The notes under the pieces: generated by a model
What the model saw: only the letters and a program-made list of their open reading frames with translations
The model's database searches: none
Told to the model about the DNA's origin: nothing
Program-made: the position numbers and the translations under genes
Origin: Boesenbergia rotunda
Taxonomy: Eukaryota; Streptophyta; Magnoliopsida; Zingiberales; Zingiberaceae
DNA: 64,000 bases
Assembly (NCBI GenBank): GCA_024364735.1
Contig: JAGFNQ010001116.1
Coordinates: forward strand, 115,036-179,035
Direction of reading: 5' to 3'
Shown: one piece after another, positions 13,098 to 24,394 of the stretch
Layout: every line of letters begins with the position of its first letter
How positions within the stretch are numbered: position 1 is the first letter of the stretch

Positions 13098-13521
13098 NNN
13101 NNNNNNNNNNNNNNNNNNNNNNNNNNNNNNNNNNNNNNNNNNNNNNNNNNNNNNNNNNNNNNNNNNNNNNNNNNNNNNNNNNNNNNNNNNNNNNNNNNNN
13201 NNNNNNNNNNNNNNNNNNNNNNNNNNNNNNNNNNNNNNNNNNNNNNNNNNNNNNNNNNNNNNNNNNNNNNNNNNNNNNNNNNNNNNNNNNNNNNNNNNNN
13301 NNNNNNNNNNNNNNNNNNNNNNNNNNNNNNNNNNNNNNNNNNNNNNNNNNNNNNNNNNNNNNNNNNNNNNNNNNNNNNNNNNNNNNNNNNNNNNNNNNNN
13401 NNNNNNNNNNNNNNNNNNNNNNNNNNNNNNNNNNNNNNNNNNNNNNNNNNNNNNNNNNNNNNNNNNNNNNNNNNNNNNNNNNNNNNNNNNNNNNNNNNNN
13501 NNNNNNNNNNNNNNNNNNNNN
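13098..13521. other. Assembly gap (424 N)
   Basis: A run of N inside Gypsy-C gag. Apparent reading frames through it are artefacts. Confidence 0.99.
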
Positions 13522-13655
13522 CAAGCAACTTAACAAGGTGATGACAATTAGGGACTCAACCGATTATGAACTTAATCAAACCAAGGATAGATTTGCAAAT
13601 TTGGAGAGCGATACTAATAGCACATGCAATGATCACGCTGAAGATCATGTTTAAT
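13522..13655. other. Unassigned 134-bp fragment between gap and LTR
   Basis: The plus strand is open from the gap edge and reads as a charged Asp/Asn/Lys-rich peptide, ending in TAA just before the LTR. It resembles a gag-like coiled coil more than a 5' leader, and it is not a gypsy PBS. It may be a mis-join at the gap or a scrap of another element. Confidence 0.4.
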
Positions 13656-15634
13656 CCCAGAAACTAAAACTCAAACAAACAAGGGTTAAGCAATCCATGA
13701 CCAAACTTCTATAAAGTCAATGTGAAACTCCACTTGATTCACAATGCAAGCTATTATAACTAATATGCAGAATTAAGACTTGGAGTTCAGAAACAATGCA
13801 GATGAAAAACAATCTCTTTTAAACACAATAGCCCGCTTTGAAATTGCATCCAACTTATCACCAATCAATGCTAAAACTCCATATGATACAAGGTGCAGAA
13901 TTACAAATGAAAACAGATTTCCTGCCAAGAAAAGGCAGTTTATGTGCCAAAGCTGATGTGGTGTGCCAACTACTTCTAACAATTTAGCAATTGAAACAAA
14001 TCGATTAAGATCGGGAAGGTAAGCTATCAATACAATGATACGCAAGTTTGCAGGACAAAATTCAGCCCCAAAGTTCAGAAACAACTCATCAACTTCCAAG
14101 GCAGAAATGTGTTTGCAGAAATTTCAGTCCAATTAAATTGCAGACCTATGTGCCAAAACTGAGCTGAATGCAAATCTCTAACTTGTACAAGATAATTGAT
14201 GTAAAGCAAATGAATCGATGCAACATTCAAGCACAGATGGATGCAGAAACTAAGGAATCCGAAGCCAATTTCAGAAATGAAAATGCAGTAGACTGAATTG
14301 AAAGCTGAATTAAACTGCACAAACTTAATGTTCAGGAAAGTTGAGAAGATCCAAAGTTCTCTTGATACAAACTTCAGAGACTAATTACTACACTTGCAGA
14401 GATACCCAGAATTGCAGGAATAGAGTGATGCGCAGAATAGGGAGCTGAAAAATGGAACTAGAATTGATACGCAGCCAATTAAACCAATCGCAGAAATTGA
14501 ACTCAATAACTCTGTAAATGAACAAACTTAAAAGTGAATTTCAGAAGATTAAAACTAAACTAACTTAATACAAAAGATCACGAACGGCAGAAAAAGAAAA
14601 CAATTGAAACACAGCAAACCAAACTGATACGCAGAAAGCTAATTGGCACGCAACAGGGAACTAATTTCAGAAACGAATTGAAGCGAAATAAACTGATCCA
14701 ATTACACTTGTTCGTTACACAAACAATCTAGCTAATAGAAACACTGAATTAGAACTCTAATTGAAGCAAAAAAATTGTTCAGAAACGAAATACTACCGAC
14801 ATTTCCTCAGAAAATCAGAAACGAATGACAGAAATGAAATCTACTGCTAATAACCGAAATTAACTAAGCTTCAATCCAAATCCTTGCTGTCACTCAAGGA
14901 TGAGCTCGAATCGAGGTGGTCATGCCTTCAAAACGAAGAAATTGCTGAAGAAAACGAAGAAGAAATGAAGGAAAATGAAGGAAACCAGCTGCGGTAAGGA
15001 CGCGACGAGGAGAAGACTGTGGCGAGTTTTGATTAAATACATAGGAATGGACGGTTCAGATTAATTTGAGAAATCTAACGGCTGATCTTGCTCTGATCTG
15101 ACCCAAACTTTGATGATGATGATCAGGGGTCAGGATCTGCCTTGTGGTAGCTCGGATCCTCCAGATTTGTAACGGATGGTCCAGATCACCCTAATCTTTG
15201 AATGGACGATCTAGAGCCCTCCGAGCTTGATCCAACGGTTGATCTTGCTCTGATCTGGATGAAACCATTAGATCTTGATCAGCGTGCTTGATCAACCCTA
15301 ACCCTAGCTCGGATTGCTTCAGATGGTCCCGGATGGCTCAGATCTAGCTGCTTTTGAATCGGACGGCCCAGATTTAATCCTAATCTTGATAACTCGATCC
15401 GGGTCACTTCCGACTCAAGTTTGACCCAATATGCCCTAGGTCCATGAACCTTTCATGCCTACAAAAAATAGATCAAAAATTTAGTGGCCAAATAATCCAA
15501 ATATGTGCAAATTTGCAATTAAGTCCAAAATAAGAGGAAGTTCTAAAACCTAGGGCAATTTCCCAATTAAGCAATAAAAACATAGGTCAAACATGGATTT
15601 TAGCAACTCAAATAATCAATAAAATGGTACTTAT
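13656..15634 (-). repeat. Gypsy-C second LTR (5' LTR by position)
   Basis: Near-identical copy of 5663-7640. At its outer edge the sequence reads GGTACTTATTA where the other copy has GGTACTTATCA, so the terminal TG of the sense strand appears mutated to TA. The inner edge is joined to 134 bases of unrelated sequence and then a gap, not to a PBS. Confidence 0.85.
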
Positions 15635-15969
15635 TACTTATGAAATTATTTTTGAAATAATATTTACTTGGGTTGGAGAAATTTCCAGGACACTTAGAAA
15701 AATATCCTTATAGTTAACAAGGTTTCCTAGGATTGTGTCAGATTGGAAAAAAAACCTAGTCAAGTCAAATATTATGTTTTCAAAATGCATAATACTTTTC
15801 AAAAATTACTTATATTTTTCAAGGTCTAATAGTTTTAAAAAATAGTACTTAGACTTTCCAAAAAAGGCTCAATCTGTTTTCAAAAGTACTTGCATATTTT
15901 GCAAAAATACATATTTTTCAAATAATACTTATATTTTCAAAAATATATAATATCTTTCAAAGTGACTTA

Positions 15970-16197
15970 GGGGGCGTTTGGTTTGTTTCATTTTTCATTT
16001 TCATTTTCCAAAAAACTTCATTTTCTAGTTTTCTGGAAAATGACTTTTTTTTCATTCTCCAGTTTTCCAGAAAAAGCTATGTTTTTTCTGGAAAACAAAG
16101 CTGGAAAATGCAAACCAAACATGTTTTTCAGAAAACCGCATTTTCTACAGAAAATGAAAATGAAAAACAGATTGAAAAATGCAAACCAAATACCCCC
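15970..16197. mobile_element. Tourist/PIF-Harbinger-type MITE (228 bp)
   Basis: The terminal inverted repeats are GGGGGCGTTTGGTTTG at the left and CAAACCAAATACCCCC at the right; 14 of 16 positions pair. It is flanked by the 3-bp duplication TTA (15967-15969 and 16198-16200), the target type of PIF/Harbinger elements. The interior is AT-rich with many TTTTCC and GGAAAA words and has no coding capacity, as usual for a MITE. Confidence 0.92.
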
Positions 16198-17429
16198 TTA
16201 TATTTTTCAAAGATACAGAGTACGTGCATCTCTCAAAAAAGGCTTAATATCTTTTGAAATACTTGCATTCTTCAAAATAGCCAAAACAAGTAAACTTATT
16301 GATTAAATATTTTTGCATGTCATGCATGGACTCAATGAAAATATATACTTGACTCCAATTTTTTTAGCATCAATTCTTCATTGTTGACATTATTCTCTCA
16401 CTCAAATATTTATGTTTTCAAAGTTCATAAGCTCTGATACACAAATTTTAAATATCTTTCAAAATATAATTTTCAAGAGTTCTTTATTTATATATGGTCA
16501 AGGGGGAGAGTAGAAAAAGTGAAAATTAAAATTCTTTCTTAAACTTTTCCCCTTTTTCAAAGAAAGTTTATCTTAGAAATGGTCTAAAACATAAGGAGAA
16601 GAATTTCACATTAAGAGGGAGAAAAAGGAAAGAGTGAAAGAAAGAGAAAAAGGAAACTTTGTTTAATTTTTATCTCTTTTTCAAAAAGTGCTTCAAAAAT
16701 TTCTAAGTGTTTCAAAACTTTTTTTAAGTGCATATTTTTTCCTAAGTAAATTTTTTTTTCTTAGTAAACAAAATTTATCTGAGCAAAAACTTTTTGAAAA
16801 TTTTGGTAAATAAAGTTTTTTTGCTGAAAAACTTATCGGGAAATTTCTTAAAGATTTTATTTTTAAAATGCACAAAGTGTTTCCAAGCAAACTTTTTCTA
16901 AGTGTGCAAATTTTTTTTGGTAAACAAATTTTTTCCCAATTCTCAAAGTTGAATTTTTTTAAGGGAAATTTGGCTTCAAAATTTTGCCTTAGTAAACTTT
17001 TTTTAGTAAAATTCTTTTTGCAAAGCCTTGTAAGTAAAAGTTGTTTAACAAAATTTAGGCTCTTGTAAAATTTTTCAAAATGGAAAATTGTCCAAGTATA
17101 AAAATTTTCTTATGCAAAGGCTTTTACTCTATTTTTTTAAACACTTTGTCAAAAACTTAAAACTTTTACAAAAACTCAAAACTCCCTATTAGAAACCTTG
17201 TTCGCCCATGTATGTTTTTGATATATGTCATAGGGGGAGGAAAGGTCAAAGTTAAGTGTTTTAAGTGTTTTATAACACAAGAATTCAGGGTTTTAGGAGG
17301 AGTATGAGAAATAAAAATTTTTTCAACTCTACATCTATTCTATTCATAAACAGTTATACTTCATTGTTTACCTTATGTTCTTAACTGTTATAAGTTTTTA
17401 CTTAACATTGAATTGTGTTGTCATAAATC

Positions 17430-17443
17430 AAAAAGGGGGAGAT
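17430..17443 (+). promoter_or_regulatory. Copia-B polypurine tract
   Basis: AAAAAGGGGGAGAT directly abuts the 3' LTR. It would prime plus-strand DNA synthesis. The Copia-D1 tract at 42438-42451 (AAAAAGGGGAAGAT on its sense strand) is nearly identical, so the families are related. Confidence 0.9.
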
Positions 17444-18885
17444 TGTTGGTGCAGAAAGCACCATATCGAACCTTGTTTTGATATTGGCAAAGGGTTCAAA
17501 GTTAAGTTCTATTTGTGATCTAACGATGTTACTCAAGTGCGCAGAAAAAGTCCTAGCGAAGGGCTGCTAGACACCTGGTGAAGGACTGTCAGGAAAGAAA
17601 GTTCTAGCGAAGGGCTGCTAGGCACCTGGCGAAGGACTGCAAGGAAACAAAGTCCTAGCAAAGGGCTGCTAAGCACCTAGGGAAGGAATGTCAAGATACA
17701 AAGCCCTAGCGAAGGACTGCTAGGCACCTGATGAAGGACTGCCAGGATACAAAGCCCTGGCGAAGGACTGCTAGGCACCTGGCGAAGGACTGCCAGGATA
17801 CAAAGCCCTAGCGAAGGACTGCTAGGCACCTGGCGAAGGACTACCTGGTATCCAAGACCTGGCAAAGGACCGCTAGGCAAAAGTCCAACCGGAGAAGCTG
17901 GTTGGCAACAGGTAAATTCTCCTGAGAGGAGTAGGTGAGGACGCGTTCCCCGTCGAGGGAACAATAGGCGTCGGTTCGACCTAGGGCTCCATTTAGGAGA
18001 CCCAAAGTCAGAACCAAGACAGCTAAGGCTGTATAAACCTAATACTTTATTGTTTTATATTGTTTTGGACTAAGCCTGGATGCAGGACCAAAGGAACGTG
18101 TGTCTGCAGCTCAGAATGCCCAAAGGAGAGAGGCAAGTAGCTGAGCAGGGCGCCCCCAAGGCCAATACAAAACAAGTTAAGTAAAGAAGTGCTTCGGTAG
18201 CTTACTGGGCGGGGCGCCCCCGTGCTCCCGGGCACCCCCAGTGCCTAGGGCGCCCCGCACTCAAGCCAACGAAGCGGATAACTTCATCCAGCCGAGAAGC
18301 CCGCTGAAAGGGTCAACCAGGGTGCCCCCAGCGTCCCGGGCGCCCCCACAATCAACCCTCAGCCCTATTCGAGTGGGATAAGGGCTGACCGAGAGTTGCT
18401 CGGATCGGGTGACACGTGGGGGGGGGGGGGGGTGCCCCCAACGTTCAAGGCGCCCCGGGAGGCTATAAAAAGCCCCCTCGACCCCAAGGCTAAGAACAAC
18501 AATTCTTCCAACGCATTCACGCTCTTCTACTCCCGCTCTCTACTCCGGAAATCTCCCGACTCGAGATACAAGCGCCGACGACGTCCCTCTGCTCCGAAAA
18601 TACAATCTACACCGGACGTTGGTAACAAAGAGCTGCTTTTAAGTTTACTGTACTATTCTTGTAATACATTTTGTAAACTGTTTTTGCGCACATATAGAAT
18701 TGCCCGCAGTAAACGGTCAACGACCATGGGCCTTGGAGTAAGAGCCGACCGCGACTCCGAACCAAGTAAAATCGTGGTGTTCGCGTGTGTTTTACTTTAT
18801 TTATTTCCGCTGCTAATTCTCTTCTACAAATCCAAACGTTTTACGATATTCACCCCCCCCCTCTATCGTTCTTCTCGATCCAACA
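17444..18885 (+). repeat. Copia-B 3' LTR (1442 bp)
   Basis: It matches the 1839-3361 LTR throughout, including both ends. It is about 80 bp shorter, mainly because the 51-bp hairpin array (17548-17880) has fewer units and the GGGCGCCC array (about 18145-18460) is rearranged. A run of about 14 G at 18418-18432 replaces a shorter run in the 5' copy. It is followed directly by the target duplication GTTCT and by Copia-A integrase sequence. Confidence 0.93.
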
Positions 18886-20427
18886 GTTCTAACCCCGTGG
18901 TGGATGTCTCCAACAATTTGGTCTTGGGGATGACTAGAGGCTAATCTAGTTTGCCTAGGTGTTGGTGGTGCTTCTTGAATGGGTCCACTAGACACAAGTT
19001 CAACCTCAGGATCCGGCTGATCAATGGGTTGTCTAGGCTCACCGTCATCAGATTCATCACCATCAACACCATTTGGACTCTCATTCAAACTTAGTCTCCT
19101 AAGTTCGAATTGAACTTCATCTTCTGGTTGACCATTGACTTTTGAAATTTCTTCAAAGACAACATCGGAAGACTCTTCAACTAATCTAGATCTCTTGTTG
19201 TAGACTCGATAGACTTTGCTAATTAGGGAATACCCGACTAATATCCCTTCATCAGCTTTTGCCGTGAACTTTTCAAGGTGGTCCTTGGTGTTTAGGATGA
19301 ACACCTTACAACCAAACATCCTAAGATGTTTAACCGTAGGTGGTTTCCTAAACAAAAGTTTATGGGGAGTCTTTCCTAAGAACCTATGAATGAGGACTCG
19401 GTTTTACACATAGCAAGCTGTATTTACAGCTTCAGCCAATAAGTAACTCGGGAGTGAGTACTCATTAAGCATGCTTCGTGCAGCCTCTTGTAAAACACAG
19501 TTCTTCCTCTCTACAACACCATTTTGTTGTGGTGTTCTAGGAGTGGAGAACTCATGTCTATACCCTCTATCTTGACAAAATTCCAAGAATCGTTGATTTT
19601 GAAATTCACCTCCATGATCACTTCTAATTGTCTTAATTGTTGATGATTTTTCATTTTCAACTCTTCTAAAAAAGAAATGAAAACATCTAAGGTTTAGTCC
19701 TTATATTTAAGAAAATAAGTCCATGTATATCTAGTAAAATCATCAATAATAACAAAGCAATATCTACTTCCATTCAATGATATGATAGTGCTACAATCAA
19801 ATAGATACATGTGAAGTAAATCTAAAGCAGTAGATGTACTTACAGCGCTTTTACCTTTATGTGCAGATTTTGTTTGCTTACCCATTTGACATGCATCACA
19901 AAGTTTGTCTTTTTCATACTTGATGCTTGGTAAGCCACGGACTAATCCCTTGTTGGCCAACTTCCGAATGTTCTTCATGTTCACATGTGCTAGCCTCCGG
20001 TGCCAAAGGGTGAACTCTTCTTCTTTTGACATGAAACACTTAGCAAAAGCATTAGTAGCACTTTTAAATGAAACTTGATAAATATTGTCTACTCTTGCTC
20101 CTACTAGTACCGTGTCCAAGGTGTCATGTTATCTAACTAGACATTGACTTGGTTGAAAATCAATTGTGTAACCCGTGTCACACAATTGACTGACACTTAG
20201 GAGATTAAATGTCATCCCCTTGACTAGAAGGACATTTGAAATTCTAAGACATTCGGATATTTGAATGTCTCATATTCCTATAACCTTAAGACTACCATTG
20301 TTACCAAATGAAATATTACCTCTACTTTTCTTGTGAAGTGTGGTAAACAATGATCTATCTCGGTCATGTGTTTGGAGCACCCACTATCAACGAACCAAGT
20401 TGATAGATGCTCCCCCTCAATCATAAC
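18886..20427 (-). pseudogene. Copia-A pol, 5' half: protease and integrase
   Basis: Reading downwards on the minus strand, 20120-20427 holds the retropepsin motif WFVDSGCSKHMT followed by several stops and shifts. The stretch 19694-20119 holds the pre-integrase segment (LWHRRLAHVN) and the CX2C of the integrase zinc domain (CDACQMGK), then the start of the catalytic core with VIIDDFTRYTW. The stretch 19404-19586 holds the glutamate block (STPRTPQQNGVVERKN). The stretch 18886-19355 holds the C-terminal region (HLRMFGCKVF, DEGILVGYS) up to the Copia-B insertion. The first catalytic aspartate, normally in HMDLFGP, is replaced: the sequence reads HMYLFDC. With the frameshifts between blocks, this integrase cannot have worked in its present form. 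Confidence 0.9.
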
Positions 20428-22143
20428 CTACATAATTCGAAAAATAAAAGTTTTAGGTACCCAAACCTTGGGACCTAAAGCATCAACTAAACAAGACTTA
20501 GGCACCCATGTCTTGACAACTTTCTTTTGAACCTTGGGTGTCCTAGATTGTCTCATATCAGTCCTAGACATAAGGGACACGAATAAGGGTTCTTTGGGTC
20601 GGTAACCAATACCGGCCCTATTGTAGACTGTCGTTTGGGCATTCAAGATCATGTCTAAAGTTTTAGAGCTAGTTGAAAACTTCTCAAGAATATTCTTGAG
20701 TCTCTCAACTTCACTCTTTAATGATTGGTTTTCTTCCTCTAGCAAATCATCATGCAAATCATCTACATCCTCAACCTTAGAGGATTTCAAATGTTCAACC
20801 TCAAGTTTTAATGACTTAATCTCATCCTCTAACAATTCAACATGTAAGTCATCAATGTTATCATCCCTAGACAACTTCAATTGTTAAATTTCTAATTGCA
20901 ATGATTTAACCCTATTTTTTGACTTCTTCAACATATTGGTTAAACATGCAATTGCTCTATAACATTTTTCAAGTTTGGGAGAAGTTACCTCTTCATCATC
21001 CAAAGATGATGAAGCCGCGTTTGAGGAGTTCGATGATTCATCACTGCTTTCCTCTCCAAGAGCCATGAGTGTCACATGTCTTGTGCTCTTCTCCTCCTTC
21101 TCTTCATCGGATGAACTTGAGGAGGATTCATCCAAAGTGGCCTTCAAGGTCTTCTTCTTCTTCTTCTTGGATTTTTCTTCTTTCCTTTTGGATTTCTCCT
21201 CCTTCTTCTTTAGCTTTGGGCATTCATTCTTGAAATGCCCTTTCCTACCACACTCAAAGCAAGAAGCATTAGTCTTATCAAGTTTAGCTTCATTAGGATT
21301 ACCTTTACCCTTGAAGCGTCGACCCCTTCTCATCATCCTTCTTACAAAATTTGTCATCTCGGAGGATGAGGAGTCGCTGCCATCTTCATCGGAATCGGAC
21401 TCGGATTCGGAAGAGGATGAAGATGAAGAGACTTCCTTCTCCTTCTTCTTCTCCTTCTTCTTCTTATTGGATCGGTCCCCTGCAACTAAGGCAATCCCAT
21501 TCTCCTTGGGGTCTTTGTTAGCCATTTCATGAAATTCCATCTCACAAAACAAATCATCTAACTTAACAATTGATAAGTCCTTGGATACTTTATAGGCATC
21601 CACCATGAATGACCATAAAGCATTCCTTGGAAATGCTTTTAGTACATACCTCACAAGGTCGCGATTCTCGACCTTTTCATCAATCGAATGAAGCCCATTG
21701 AGGACTTCCTTGAACCGGCTATGAAGCTCACTTACCGATTCATTTTCCTTCATGGAGAGATTTTGTAATTGGTTGAGGAACAAATCCCTCTTGGCAATTC
21801 TTGAATCTCGGGTGCCCTCGTGGAGTTCAATGAGCTTGTTCCACAAGTCCTTTGCACTTGTGAAAGGACCAACCTTGATAAGTTGGTCTTTGTTCATGCC
21901 ACATTGTAGAGTGACAATCGCCTTCGCGTCGGCTTCACTCTTCCGAGTTTGTTCGGCTGTCCACCGCCATGATTCAAGTTCCTTTCCTTCATCATCCTTT
22001 GGAGGGGTGAATCCCTCCTTCACCGCGAACCAAGTGTTGATGTCCATCTTCATATAATACTCCATCTTTGATCTCCAATATTGGAAATCAGCGCCATCAA
22101 AGAAAAGAGGTCGGGTGGTGGAAAATCCTTCTCTCAACGTCAT
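20428..22143 (-). pseudogene. Copia-A gag
   Basis: The start Met at 22143 lies about 45 bases downstream of the PBS. Residues 1-210 are the copia gag (UBN2-type) domain, with FDGADFQYWRSKMEYYM near the start and KDLWNKLIELHEG around residue 100. A Ser/Asp/Glu-rich stretch follows, then one CCHC zinc knuckle with C295, C298, H303 and C308 (CFECGRKGHFKNEC) and a Lys-rich tail. A TAA at 20884-20886 interrupts the frame; beyond it the same frame continues (20428-20880) as a coiled-coil-like Leu/Glu/Lys segment. Gag would package element RNA in virus-like particles. The single stop in an otherwise clean frame suggests fairly recent decay. Confidence 0.9.
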
Positions 22144-22187
22144 GGATGATAGCTCTCGGTTGTTAATCCGTAAAAACAGAGCCCCAA

Positions 22188-22199
22188 GCTCTTATACCA
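22188..22199 (-). promoter_or_regulatory. Copia-A primer binding site
   Basis: On the minus strand TGGTATAAGAGC follows the LTR end (...CCAACA) after two bases. This is one base away from TGGTATCAGAGC, the complement of the initiator tRNA-Met 3' end used by plant copia elements and seen intact at 49569-49580 and 54616-54627. It fixes the element's orientation. Confidence 0.9.
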
Positions 22200-22201
22200 C
22201 T

Positions 22202-24394
22202 TGTTGGAACCCGGATGGCTAGAGAGGGGGGGTGAATATAGCCAAACACTTGGACTTTAAGCTTTTCAAAATTCTGCACTTAGATTTGTTAGTAGCATAG
22301 CGGAAGTAGCAAACACAGAGTATGCAGAAAAGCAAAAAACGAAAGCAAACTAACACAACTAGCAAGATCGCTAACAAGGAGGGTTTACAAGGTTCGGGGA
22401 TAACTTGCCCCTACTCCTTGGCATGCTCGTAAGGTGGGCGATCCCCTGATCGTCGGCAGATCAAGCCCCGGTGAACACAGGATAGAAAGCAACCTCCTTC
22501 TCGGTGGAGAAACCTCTCCACAGCGTTTCAATCACAGATATAGGTTTAAGCACAATGAAACACAAGAAAGATCTTACTTAGCACTAGCAAAGACAAGAAC
22601 ACAGCAAGCTTCCTCCTGAGCTCCACCCAGCAACGATCTCACGCAAGAACCCTTTCCCCGTGTCTTCTCGTTGTTGGACTCGAAGCCTCTTGTTCTTTCC
22701 TCCAAGTGCTCAAGCAAGGGATGGTTGCTTCAAGATTGCAGTAGTTTGCTCAAGGTGATGGAACTTCAGAACACGCAAGCAAGTTGTGGAGAACACAAAG
22801 GCGCAGCAAGAACTCAAGCAGCAGAACTCTACTCAGCCAACTCTTCTCCGCTCCTTTTGTTCCTCCACTGAGTATCAGGTGACACCATCTCCCTGCAACC
22901 TCCAGCTGCTCACCTGCAACCACCAGCTACCACTGAGCTCCTCTGGACTCCCTGAGCCTCCCTCAGACCAGCCCCAGACAGCAGCTCCAGCCAGCGCCAG
23001 TGCCCGTTGCAACCTGAGATGGAAAAACCGACAAACCTACTCCAAGGAAAGGTCTCCATTGACTCTCCTTGAGTTTTTGAATCCTTCCCTGTCACCTGCA
23101 GCTTAATCAGAGTATTAGGACAGTATATCAAGCAGCAAATCAAGCATCAGAGATGAAACGCAGAGAATCGGATACGTTCAGACGCGATCAGAGCGTCTGA
23201 CAGTGCATTTTGAATTAAAGTGATCGGTCACCGGACCAGTGAGCCTTCTGATCGGTCACCAGACCGATCAGGCTTGGTCCAGACCGATCAGGCTTCGTCC
23301 TGATCGGTCCCCAACGCTCAATCAAAAATCGCGATTTCTTTGGGACTCTCCTGGATCGATCACCACACCGATCCAGGTTGTGGATCGATCACCAGACCGA
23401 TCCACCCCTTTATCGGGCGATTTCTGAGCTTCGCAGTCCAAACCTCCTGATCGGTCACCGGACCGATCAGGGAGCCTCCTGATCGATCACCAGACCGATC
23501 AGGTCATGACCAGACAGATCAGGCTCTGTCCTGATCGATCATAGAGAGGAACCTGCGACGCTGGATCGTTCTCCAGAACGTTTTGCACAGTGATCCTGAT
23601 CGGTCCACAGACCGATCAGGAGCAGATCAGCAAGGGAACTCAACCTCACTGTGTGCTCCCTGATCGGTCACCAGACGGATCAGGAGCCAAACAGTGGGTG
23701 AAACGCATACTCCCTGATCGGTCACCAAACCGATCAGTCATCGCTGGATCGGTCACCAGACCGATCCACGAAGGAGCACCGTGTCAACTCCCTGATCGGT
23801 CACCAGACCGATCCAGGGGCTCCAACCTAGCCCTCCAAGCTAGGGTCTCATCCAACCTAGCCCTCCAAGCTAGGACCTGACCCTCCAAGCCAGGACTTTT
23901 TCACTAACCCTCCAGTTGGGACTTTTCACCTAACCCTCCAAGTTAGGACTTTTCACCTAGCCCTCCAAGCTAGGACTTTTCACCCAACCTTTCGAGTTAG
24001 AACTTTCCACACCTAGCACTCCAAGCTAGGACCTGACCCTCCAAGCCAGGACTTTTTCACCTAACTCTCCAAGTTGGGACTTTTCACCTAACCCTCCAAG
24101 TTAGGACTTTTCACCTAACCCTACAAGTTAGGACTTTTCACCTAGCTCTCCAAGCTAGGACTTTTCACCCAACCCTTCCGAATTAGAACTTTTCAACACC
24201 TAGCCCTCCAAGCTAGGATTTTTCATACCTAACCCTCCAGGTTAGGATTTTCCAACACCTAGTCCTCCAAGCTAGGATTTTCCATAACATGTCTAATCCT
24301 CAATCAGGACTTAACCATAATCATAATAATCATCAACCTAAACTAAAATCGATGTCAACATCAAAACAACAATCAGGGTCAGACTGCATCAACA
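22202..24394 (-). repeat. Copia-A 5' LTR (2193 bp)
   Basis: On the minus strand it starts TGTTGATGCAGTCTGACC and ends GTTCCAACA next to the PBS. The same LTR in the opposite orientation forms the solo LTR at 55920-58003. It holds two arrays of inverted repeats. At about 23219-23815 there are units with arms such as CTGATCGGTC/GACCGATCAG and loop ACCA. At about 23824-24290 there are units such as CCTAGC/GCTAGG around CCTCCAA. Arms differ between units but stay complementary within a unit (see findings). The end nearest the PBS includes a run read on the minus strand as CACCCCCCCTCTCTAG, a U5 signature shared with the other LTR families here. Confidence 0.92.

Larger units (their letters stand above)
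5663..15634 (-). mobile_element. Gypsy-C: Ty3/gypsy-like (Athila-type) element without RT, nested in Copia-B
   Basis: Two copies of a roughly 1.98-kb sequence (5663-7640 and 13656-15634), nearly identical by eye, bracket a minus-strand gag-protease region. A PPT (7644-7656) abuts the left copy, which makes that copy the 3' LTR. Gag and retropepsin resemble the Athila-type gypsy group. No RT, RNase H or integrase is visible between 7641 and 13097. The sequence next to the right-hand LTR (13522-13655) does not look like a PBS, and an assembly gap lies beside it, so the 5' internal junction is unresolved. Outer ends are uncertain by a few bases; TTACT occurs near both edges and may be the target duplication. 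Confidence 0.8.
15635..17443 (+). other. Copia-B internal non-coding sequence, right of the Gypsy-C insertion
   Basis: Continues the AT-rich, TTTTCAAA-rich character of 5340-5662, as expected for the two halves of one interrupted sequence. From about 16660 to 17170 it is dominated by short variants of AAACTTTTT and AAGTAAA. It contains the MITE at 15970-16197 and ends in the polypurine tract. No gene is seen. Confidence 0.6.
1839..18885 (+). mobile_element. Copia-B: gag-only, copia-type LTR retrotransposon nested in Copia-A
   Basis: The boundaries are exact: TG...CA LTRs at 1839-3361 and 17444-18885, flanked by the 5-bp duplication GTTCT. A tRNA-iMet-type PBS lies at 3364-3375 and a polypurine tract at 17430-17443. 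Once the nested Gypsy-C (5663-15634) and the MITE (15970-16197) are removed, about 3.9 kb of internal sequence remains. The only coding sequence I recognise there is a damaged copia gag. No protease, integrase or RT is visible, so the element must have moved with enzymes supplied by another element. It is younger than Copia-A and older than Gypsy-C. Confidence 0.93.
1..24394 (-). mobile_element. Copia-A: Ty1/copia LTR retrotransposon, split by a nested element
   Basis: Read on the minus strand the order is 5' LTR (22202-24394), PBS, gag, protease, integrase, reverse transcriptase, RNase H. This order, with integrase before RT, defines Ty1/copia. The 3' LTR lies beyond the left edge of the window. 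The element is cut between integrase and RT by Copia-B (1839-18885); the duplicated target GTTCT is at 1834-1838 and 18886-18890. All coding parts carry stops or frameshifts, so this copy is dead, although its RT still shows the YVDD motif. It is the only element in the window with a recognisable pol, so its family may once have supplied enzymes to the gag-only elements nearby (inference). Bases 1-254 are its 3' untranslated part. Confidence 0.93.

Noticed and set aside
13036..13536. Frames running through runs of N (also 43304-43725)
   Set aside because: Sequence unknown; the frames are artefacts of the gap.
21752..22057. Plus-strand frame of 101 codons
   Set aside because: Antisense shadow of Copia-A gag.
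23219..24290. CRISPR-like look of regularly spaced palindromic repeats
   Set aside because: Plant nuclear LTR context, no unique spacers, no cas genes; the repeats vary and the spacers do not.
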